From positions 1-64,000 of the forward strand of contig SRPY01000075.1 of NCBI GenBank assembly GCA_018360145.1: a DNA stretch of 64,000 bases, read 5' to 3'. Below, piece after piece: positions 56,227-64,000 of this stretch; positions within the stretch are counted from its first letter, which is position 1; the number at the start of each line of letters is the position of its first letter. Both the position numbers and the translations under genes were made by a program. The notes beneath the pieces were generated by a model, which had not been told where the DNA came from, did not search any database, and saw only the letters and a list, made by a program, of their open reading frames with translations. This DNA comes from Claviceps africana. Taxonomy: Eukaryota > Ascomycota > Sordariomycetes > Hypocreales > Clavicipitaceae.

Positions 56227-57528
56227 TCAGTAAGGCAACGGGTCAAGATCCAGTCCCCGAACAGCGAAGTGGAACGAGTCGTTGCGCGAATAGCTCCCCG
56301 CTGTATCAATGTCCAGCCTGCCCCGAATGCACTCCCTCAGATCAATGTCCGCATAAATCAATCCATCATCATCCTCCCTTTGCGGGCCGGCAATCACATT
56401 TCCGAATGGATCAACGACTGACGAACCGCCACGGGATATCCAAGCTGTGTCTGCTTGCGGAATTTTGGTCTGTATCGTAGCAAGGACTGTTTCACTACGA
56501 CCCGCTTGCTTGTCATTCTCTTCGTTGCAGCTCAGCACAATTACATTGCCATCTTCGTCCAACACGGACTTCCTCCGTCTACGCCTCGGCGAACTTGCTG
56601 AGGGCAGAGCAATCTCAAATCCTTCCTCTGTGAATGTAGAATTGCGCCTCGCTCTGCTGCATGAAGGACTTGTCTGCGAAATCATTGGCATGGTGGCGGC
56701 ATCCTGCCTAACGGCCATGTTACTGCTGATTACAAAACAACGGCCTTCGATTCCTATAGTACGCATAAGGCTCAGCCAGGCGTCGCGATCATCAGATGTA
56801 GGAGCCATGTACAAATTGACGTTCTGAGAATACAGAGCTTGTCGGACGACGGGCATGTAATTTTCCCAGCTGATTGCAGCGGCAAGATTCACACGAGTGC
56901 CACGAATGGTTGTGGATATGGCACGCAGCGTGGAAGGACATCCTTGAGCCCAGATGAGTCGTTCAGTCCCTGTCTGCGATTAAATAATAAAGTGAGTCTC
57001 ATCATGGCTTTGATGTGAGTGGTGAGAGAGGGGAAGGCCACAAACCGGCATCACCTTCCGACGCTTTCCAATGATGCCCGCCTTCGGGCACACATAAACA
57101 ACGCTGCAATACATACTCCCTCCGGCTTTCTCGATTAAGCCAGTCACAAGGAAAATATTTGCTTCCCTCGCAATGTTCTCCAGGGCTTCTCGAGTACCGT
57201 CACCCCGAATGTTCCCGTCCTCCTGACCAGGGAGGTCCCTATTCACCCACCTTTGGCCTGCCCCAGCTCCGTTACCTACCGTGTCTCCTAGATCGGCGGC
57301 ATCATCGAAACACGTGGCGAACTCTTCCCTGCCTTCGTTGGTCCTCTCGCCTACTACACAGCCGAAGGCGTTACCGCGCGGGTAACCCCCTATGTAAGCT
57401 TCTGGCAATAAGAATATGTCAATAGACTGAGCAGCAGCCCTATGAGCTACATCGGCGAGTTTACGGAGGGCAGCAGCCTTGGTGGGGTTATTGCCTGGGG
57501 AAGCAGTTCCGACGCGGATGACAGGCAT
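56227..57528 (-). CDS. Nitrilase-superfamily protein with catalytic Cys replaced by Ser
   Basis: 409 residues from exons 57046-57528 and 56227-56973 (phase 0). Nitrilase landmarks: the Glu in FLLPEAYIGGYP (E43), the Lys region GKRRKVMP (about 154-161) and the nucleophile region. The last is expected as CWENYMP but reads AAISWENYMP: Ser196, codon AGC at plus-strand 56869-56871. About 70 extra residues, rich in Ser and Arg (SPRRRRRKSVLDEDG), sit between the strands carrying GRCFVISSN and SRGGSSVVDPFGN. Without the Cys thiol normal nitrilase chemistry is unlikely. It may be an inactive paralogue, a regulatory protein, or a decaying gene with an intact frame. Confidence 0.85.
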
Positions 57529-57935
57529 GACGGCCTATTCCGACAAGTGAGAGCCGCGAAAAACGGCGAGAAAATACATTGAAGAGGGGAAGTCTGCAAA
57601 AAACGTCAGAACGACGAGCGATTGAAGAGCAATGAAATCCAACTGACAGGGTTGTGATTTGTCACATCGACGCCACTTGACTCACGTGTCCAGATGCACT
57701 CGTCACAAGGCTCTCTTACACTAGTGTTGGTGCCACAGGGGCTTATGCGTAGAATCTCATTTGGCCATACAATTCTAATGAATAGTAGCACTTGATATTA
57801 GCCGACACTGATATTAGCCGACACCGATATTAGCCGCGATGTCCCTTGGAGAGAGTGAGTATAAAGATGAAGGCTCTAGACGCTGTGGCCCGCAGAGTGA
57901 TTCTGTCGCACACATCAATTTCTAAGGATTTCAAA
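57529..57935. other. Divergent promoter spacer
   Basis: Between nitrilase start and the small secreted protein start. Holds a direct repeat of GATATTAGCCGACAC at about 57792-57830. No gene. Confidence 0.6.
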
Positions 57936-58368
57936 ATGCTATTTTCCGCACTTCTTTTCACCATTACCACTGTTGCTGGCGTTTCAGCAGTTAGCTCCCA
58001 TGAATTAGAAAGGAGGTTGAATGGTGGCGCAGAAGCACCAGATCCAGAAGGAAATAGGTCGCCACCAAAACCAAACCACCCTATCCCCGAATGGGAAGGC
58101 CGCTGGTGCAATAAGCATACCGATAGCATTGGCGACTGCGAAAAAAATGGCCAAGAATCCCTTTGCGTATGCCTTTGCAATTTTACTTAATACTCCTTAT
58201 AACTGTATACTAACTTAATTATAGTGTGTTGACGACCGCGGTGTATCTGGATTTGATGATAGAAGACGGACCACCGTTGCATCATGGACTTCTAACGGCA
58301 ATATCTATTGTGTTAACAGTGCTAATCAAATTGGCAACATTTATTGTGCACTGCATTATATAGATTAG
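57936..58368 (+). CDS. Small secreted cysteine-rich protein (candidate effector)
   Basis: 124 residues from exons 57936-58166 and 58225-58368; the intron has a TACTAAC branch and TATAG acceptor, phase 0. A signal peptide occupies about 1-18 (LFSALLFTITTVAGVSA). A dibasic ELERR just after it suggests Kex2-type processing. The mature part has six Cys (RWC, GDC, SLC|C, IYC, IYC), enough for three disulfides. No family is recognised. Upstream in-frame ATGs (57846, 57867) give a longer start, but the chosen one puts the signal peptide at the N-terminus. Lower GC than neighbours; its stop is about 60 bases from an inverted-repeat element. Confidence 0.7.
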
Positions 58369-58428
58369 AATAAGTAACTAGTGTGTTGGGCCGAAGGGTG
58401 ACACAGGATGTGGTTAGATTATCCCTTT

Positions 58429-58950
58429 GGTACGCAGAAGGCTATCCCTTTGAGTGCGCGAAGGCGCCAATGAGGTCACGAAACCCACACCTATGTTATG
58501 GTCTAGCCCGATTGGGCCATCGCGAGTGTCAGGCGCAGACATAGTGGGGTTAGCACATCCTTTGCCAGCTGCGTGCCAGCTGCACTAGTTAGCTAGGACA
58601 AAAGGATACGTATTGATCAGAGTTGCGGGTCTCTGGTCAATTGACACTTATATTGCCGGTCGTACGCAGGGCTTGGCAACCGCCGCCAGCTGCAGGCTAA
58701 GCTAGGCTAGGTCAAAGACCTAGCCCATCACAACCTAAACCAGTACAAAGAGCGACTTGTTATTCCGCGCTTTATCTATATAAATTGATGTAGCGCGCTG
58801 TATTAGGATAATCTTAGTGACTTCTACTACTATATGGTTCCTATAGTAAGTTAAGTATCTTTCTTTAGCCTTGCTGATTGGCTTATAAGCCCTTTCGGTA
58901 CCTCGTTGGCGCCTTCGCGCACCCAAAGGGATATTCGGTGTACCGACCCA
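58429..58950. mobile_element. Element bounded by 34-bp inverted repeats
   Basis: TATCCCTTTGAGTGCGCGAA and onward (58443-58476) reappears inverted at 58900-58933 with three mismatches. Weaker similarity (GGTAC..C.GAA) extends each arm outward to about 58429 and 58945. About 420 bases lie between, with no intact ORF but inverted CTAGGTC/GACCTAG near 58705-58727. Probably a non-autonomous transposon remnant. Confidence 0.6.
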
Positions 58951-59680
58951 CACTGTCATCTAATGAAAATATTTAGAGCAAGATATCTTCTATAAGTATA
59001 AATTTTATTGTAAACTAAAGTATTTTGGCACTTAATTCTATATAACTTATTAAGTGAGAATATTATTATTAGAAATAAGGGGTTTACAGAGGCTTTTGCC
59101 CTCTAGAATACTAAGGTAGTGAGGCTTAGTAAGCCAGCGGTCAGAAGGTCTCTACAGCGCTATAGCGGTTACTACAGGCCTTATTCCTACGTTAGAAGCT
59201 TAATGCACGCTTTCTAGCACGTAAAATACGCTAAATTCTAGCTTATAAAATACAGGTGAATTTTCTTAGATTTTATCTAATTTATCTAACGTTATAGGTA
59301 ATAGGTTTAATTAACAGTCTATATAGTTATAGGTAGCTATAAGGAGATAAGTGTTCTTCCTTACATACCTACTAAGCCTATTAGTAGATCTATATAGCTA
59401 GCGGGGGCTTGTAAGCCACTTTTTATTTTCTATAAAATTTATTTATATAAGAAAACAAAAAAATAGACTTATAGCTATATAACTAACCTACTAACGTGTG
59501 CACTAAAATTTTACTTAGTGAAAATCTATATATAAAAAAATCCTAAAAATCCAAAAATTAGGAAATTTATATAGAAAAATTCCCCTTACTTTAGCGATAA
59601 TAAAACTCCTTACATTTCCTTTCCACAACCCTTAGTCCTTGCATAATTCAATTCTAAAGACCTTCCATTTCCTCCTCTAG
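58951..59680. other. AT-rich island, probably RIP-degraded repeat
   Basis: Strongly AT-rich (TATATAG, TTATAAAA, CTAACC patterns) against a GC-rich background, with stop codons in every frame. TA-rich islands with few CpA are typical of repeat-induced point mutation in Pezizomycotina. No recognisable transposase remains by eye. Confidence 0.7.
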
Positions 59681-60802
59681 GGTGGCCCGTGGGTCACGTG
59701 ACCCGGGGCCTTGCAGCCGCTAGGCAGCGCAGCCCAAATCTTCAATCAGAATTTGACTGGCGTGCCTCGTTGCTGCAAAAATCAATCGCCAAGGCTGACA
59801 GTCCGTTAGCTTCCTAATTAAGCGTGCGCCAGCTGTCAAAGCGCGTAATTAAGGGCGAAAAGGCTAGAAAAGTGGGGCGCTCGCAGCTGCGAGCTCTTGG
59901 CCGGAACATCCATTTTTGCGCTTGCCGCGCGCGCGCGCACGTGTGTGTTGCGCGCACCGCCGCCGGCTTTCAACCCAAAGACCCTCTATAAAAGTCTCTA
60001 TAGAGGTCAGGGTTGGGGTCGTTATAAGGCCTGTTGAAGGTCCTTATAGTGGATGAGGTCTCCTGAAAATAGCTGTTATTTTCAACAATTATAAGGTCAC
60101 CTTAGTCTAGCCAATTAGATATAGAAAAAGAGTTGGGGGTATCTGAGTCCCCAATTTCCGCTTCAGCCTAATAAGGTAGGCAGGTACCTTACCTAAAGTT
60201 GGTACTTGCCCTACAGGAGGCTGCCGCTGAGCACAGGTGTCGAGGCGCGACGTTGATTGGCCGCAGCAGCGCCGCCGCACGTGCGTCTGCATGCAGGTTC
60301 CAGTGACATGGCTGGGATGCGCCCCCGCCGTAACCCCGCTGATGCGCACAACCACGGCAGGAGCGATGACTGCATGCGTGCATCAGGTCGTGCTGGCTTC
60401 CACATACCACATCGTCTTATATCCGGCAATCCCCTTTCTCTGCATGTTGCGCCTCACTTCACTCGCAACCATCCACGTGTCGTCGCGCTTCAACTACCTA
60501 GTTACATGACCGCCGTCATCAACACGTCTTTGCTTCTGCGACATAGACCAATCTTGTCGCCCGCCGTCCATCTCCGCCGCCCATCGAGCACGCCTATACG
60601 CGCACACGCGCGCTACGCACGCACACGCACACGCACACGTATCGGTCCGCGGTGGCAAATATTGCTTTTTGCTCGCCCAGCTCTCCGGCGCCTTCAACCA
60701 CACCTTTAAAGAGGCCGTGATCCACAGGGACTCACAGCGAGGTGTCGTTCAAAGCGCCTGGAAGAGACCTGCTTCGCCTCGAGCAGTCGCATCGAAACGC
60801 CC
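59681..60802. other. GC-rich spacer upstream of the BTB gene
   Basis: Abrupt return to high GC, with the palindrome GGGTCACGTGACCC (59692-59705), a GCGCGCGCGC run (59930-59940), direct/inverted TCTATAAAAG/CTCTATAGAGG near 59985-60008 and a CACG-rich run at 60600-60645. No gene supported; likely promoter and 5' leader of the downstream gene. Confidence 0.55.
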
Positions 60803-63800
60803 ATGAGTCATCTTCTCTGGAAATATTATTGGGAAAATGATGTCGACAGATTTCGACGTCTGCTGGCCCCGACTGGCGCCGGCTCTCATACTGCCACTTC
60901 ATCCCCGTCGATAGCCAACATTGGAGGAAGTTTCGCCAGTGGGAGCCCTGGCGGCATCGCCTCTTCACCGCGAACAACGCCGAGACCTCGCAAGACCTCG
61001 ACCTACACGCCTGGAGGATTTGGTCTCAATCGCAGCGAAATCAACAGTCGAGATCATGCTGGTCTTACCGTTCTCCTCCGGGCTGCCTCGTCAACTCATC
61101 CGAATGCTCGAGACTTTGTGCAAGCCCTCCTCGAGCATCCTTTTCTTGATCTCTATGTGCAGGATCCTGAGAGCGGTTGGAACGCCCTCCATCGTTCGCT
61201 GTACACTGGAAATGTTTCCATTGCTCGATTGCTCTTGGCAAAAGAGCGTATTCATCTTACAACAAATACCAACCAGGCTGCTGTCGGAAAGGTCGGTCAG
61301 CTCATCAAGACAAAAGACCACGAGGGAAACAGCCCGTTCGATGTCTACAACTCAACCATCGCTACCCGGTCTCGTCAAGCTTCCCATGCTACCACACGAC
61401 ATGCCATGGCATCCGACGACGACGGCGACGATGATGGTGACGACGATGACGACGAGCAGCTTGCCAAAATGTACGGAATCCTTGCATGTCTCAACTTGAT
61501 ACAAACTTGCACGCGTTGTATCTGTGCAGGTAGCTAATTGCGACTATCGTATAGGTCTGCTAGCATTGCACTTGGAGCTGGACAACCTGCCATGGGCGAC
61601 GAACTTTTCATGTTTGGGAGTAACAAGAACCTTTCCCTTGGAGTCGGTGACGAAGACGACCGCCAGTACCCCGAGCGTGTGGTTCTTCGGCGACCAGATG
61701 CGCTGCTGCACCGGTTCCACAACATGTACCTTGATGAGCATGGCGTGGATGCAGCTTCTTCGTCACTGAAGGATGTTCCTACGCTGATTCGGAACCCGCC
61801 GCTGACGATCCTCGATGTCGTCATGTCCAAGTTACACACTGCGGTCCTCACGAATGACCCAGTATCCAATCTGTATATTTGTGGCGTCGGCCGTGGAGGA
61901 AGACTTGGTACGGGCGACGAGAACACCCAGTTCAAGTTCGTATCTGTCGAGGGACCATTTGCCGATCGGAAGGTCTGCCGGGTCGCGCTGGGACAAAATC
62001 ATTCCATGGCAATAACGGAGAACGGAGAGTTGTGGACGTGGGGTCTGAACTCGGACTCTCAACTTGGTTATGCGCTGCCGCCGATCATGCGAATTGACGA
62101 AGAACCCATGAGTCTGGCCCCTCGACAAGTCTTTGGCCCTCTGAAGAAAGAATTGGTGCAGGGTATTGCTGCGTCCGCTGTTCATTCTGTTTGCCACACA
62201 GCATCATCCCTGTTTTGTTGGGGACGCAATCTGGGTCAGCTCGCACTCATGGATGCGGATTCGCGATCCTTGGAAGTCCAGACCACACCTCGCAAAGTCG
62301 CCGCATCGTTACTGTCAGCGTCAATCGAAATGGTTTCTGCCATTGACAAAGCCACCACTTGTTTACTGTCAAACTGCACCGTCTGGGTGTTTACCAATTA
62401 TGGGTACAACCTGGTCAAATTTCCTTATCCCGACGTATTCAGCAACCAGAACCTTACGGCGAGCTCTTACACACATCGGTATGACGCGGGCCGGCGACAT
62501 ATTCGATACATCTCGTCCGGAGACGAGACGATTGCTGCCGTCACGTCGTGCGGAGACCTTTTTACAATGCAGCTGAACACCAAAGCCGACGCCAATCAAT
62601 ATTCTGGCTCCACGACAAATCCAGTCAAAATTAAGAGCGCCGTAACGCAGCCTCGGTGCATTTGGGACTCCCGAAAAGACGGCGTCGCATCCGTTAGTGT
62701 TAGCGAACACGGTTCAGTCATCATCTGTACTGAATCAGGGGCCGTGTGGAGGCGAATCAAACGACCCAAGGGCAAAATTACCATCTTCCCGAATCACGTG
62801 GATATGAAAAAGAAGGACTTCAAATTTGAGCGTGTTCCTTATATCACGAACTGTGTTTCCGTCCGCAGTTCCACCTTTGGCGCTTTCTCGGCCATACGGC
62901 AAGACAGCAGGGTTATGTCGTCTGATGTCAGTGTCATGGATCAAGCTATATGGGATGACATCGGTGCTCTTTTGTGCTTGAATGATTTTCAAGCGTCTTC
63001 GACGACGTCTGCAGAGGTGAGCACGTCTTGGGCGCAGTGGAGTTCCGCTGTTGCGCGCGAGAAGGGAGGCTCTGTGTCGCATGAAATTCTTCGGTCATGG
63101 AATATAGAACAAGACGTGCTACAATGGATAGCCACGAGTTCGTTCCGTTATAAAAACCTCAACATGGAGGTTCGGACGTCGTCAAGTCCTGACTTGAAAA
63201 TCCCAATCCATAGCTGGATTCTCACAGCAAGAAGTCCTTTTCTTCGGGCAGCTTTGTCAGAGAATGCGGTCAGCGGACACAATGGAAACTTGGACGATTA
63301 CCCCGACATCTTTTCCATCGAGCAAGTTGGCACAAAAACACTTCTTACCTTCATCGGCGTGGACATGTATACCCTGCTGAACATTGTCGTCTATGTCTAT
63401 CTGGATGCGATTGTTCCTGTATGGAGATATACTAGAGAATGGCCGTCACTTGCCTATCGGTTCCGCCATGTTAGAACGGAGCTCATGAAACTGGGAACGA
63501 GACTGCAAATGCCCAAGCTGGAAGCTGCCGCGCGACTGCAAGAAGGACTGGAGCCGTCCCTTGATGTCAGTCTTCGAGATGCTATCGCTGATCCAGCATT
63601 CTTCCACGACGCTGACATGATCATTGAGTTGGACGGGGACGAGGTCCACGCGCACAGCGATCTCGTTTGTCAGCGCTGTCCATTTTTTGAAGGCATGTTC
63701 CGCGGGCGATCGCTCGGTCAATGGGTTAGTGGCCGTTGCAAGCCGTCGCTTGAAAGGGAGCTTACTCGCGTCAACTTGAATCACATCAGTCCGGAAACCT

Positions 63801-64000
63801 TTGACTATGTCATGAGGTATCTGTATGCCGATGTGGGCGTTGAAATTTTCAATGACGTCTGTATGGAAACTCTGGACGAATTCTCCGAACTGGTGCTTGA
63901 TGTTATGAGCGTCGCAAATGAACTCATGATGGACCGGTTATCTCAGATCTGCCAACGCTTGCTGGGAAAATTTGTAACAACTCGCAACATTGCCAATCTT
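60803..64000 (+). CDS. Ankyrin-RCC1-BTB/POZ protein (partial at right edge)
   Basis: Exons 60803-61470 and 61557-64000; the second exon stays open to the window end, so at least 1037 residues are visible and the C-terminus is missing. Order of domains: ankyrin repeats (about 90-190, DHAGLTVLLRAASS, GWNALHRSLYTGNVSIARLLL), an acidic Asp run (DDDGDDDGDDDDD), RCC1-type repeats (about 235-440, MFGSNKNLSLGVGD, YICGVGRGGRLGTGDE, LWTWGLNSDSQLG, FCWGRNLGQLAL) and two BTB modules (about 765 onwards, and about 900 onwards with DMIIELDGDEVHAHSDLV). Fission yeast Btb1-type proteins share this plan and act as CUL3 substrate adaptors. Confidence 0.88.

Overview
The window is nuclear DNA of a filamentous ascomycete. 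The evidence is consistent spliceosomal introns (GTRNGY-type donors, CTAAC/CTGAC branch sites a few bases before the acceptor), a Zn2Cys6 transcription factor, PalA/Rim20, DUF7704 and WLM proteins, and long poly-pyrimidine and TACCTA-type low-complexity spacers. Protein similarity and gene content suggest Sordariomycetes, probably Hypocreales; I cannot name a species. There is no operon logic here. Genes are separate, mostly multi-exon units on both strands.

Layout. 0-0.45 kb: an AAAAG microsatellite and the last exon of a gene running in from the left. 1-8 kb: a GT31-type glycosyltransferase and a GH76 (Dfg5/Dcw1-like) cell-wall mannanase, both on minus. 8-11 kb shows no gene. 11-21 kb: a DUF7704 membrane protein, the purine-biosynthesis enzyme amidophosphoribosyltransferase in 18 exons, an AYR1-like SDR with its catalytic Tyr replaced by Phe, and a Zn2Cys6 regulator with apparent frameshifts. 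20.5-22 kb holds several CTGGT pentamer arrays. 22-29 kb: a secreted PA-domain subtilase and a secreted GH2 beta-mannosidase. 29-30 kb has tandem minisatellites, followed by a SYLF/Ysc84 protein (30-31.9 kb). 32.2-33.2 kb holds the two halves of a decayed SDR gene in opposite orientations. 33.3-35.7 kb is low-complexity DNA without a convincing gene.

35.7-41.3 kb: a metal-dependent amidohydrolase and PalA/Rim20 of the ambient-pH pathway. 41.3-45.2 kb is a gene-free spacer with repeats. 45.2-48.2 kb: pectin methylesterase (CE8) and an FSH-type serine hydrolase. 48.6-57.5 kb is the densest part: an ER-type DnaJ protein, mitochondrial ribosomal protein uS19m, TAF10, the ERD2 HDEL receptor, a WLM metalloprotease and a nitrilase-like protein whose catalytic Cys is Ser. 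At 57.9 kb a small secreted six-cysteine protein sits directly beside an inverted-repeat element and an AT-rich, probably RIP-degraded island (58.4-59.7 kb). The right edge holds an ankyrin-RCC1-BTB protein that continues beyond the window.

Functional themes: secreted or wall-active enzymes (GH76, GH2 mannosidase, subtilase, pectinesterase, candidate effector) are interspersed with housekeeping genes. Three loci carry visible damage or catalytic substitutions. Three related ~70-90 bp inverted-repeat elements are scattered through the window. I found no secondary-metabolite cluster, no tRNA and no intact transposase. Exon structures were worked out by hand from splice signals, reading-frame phase and family similarity.
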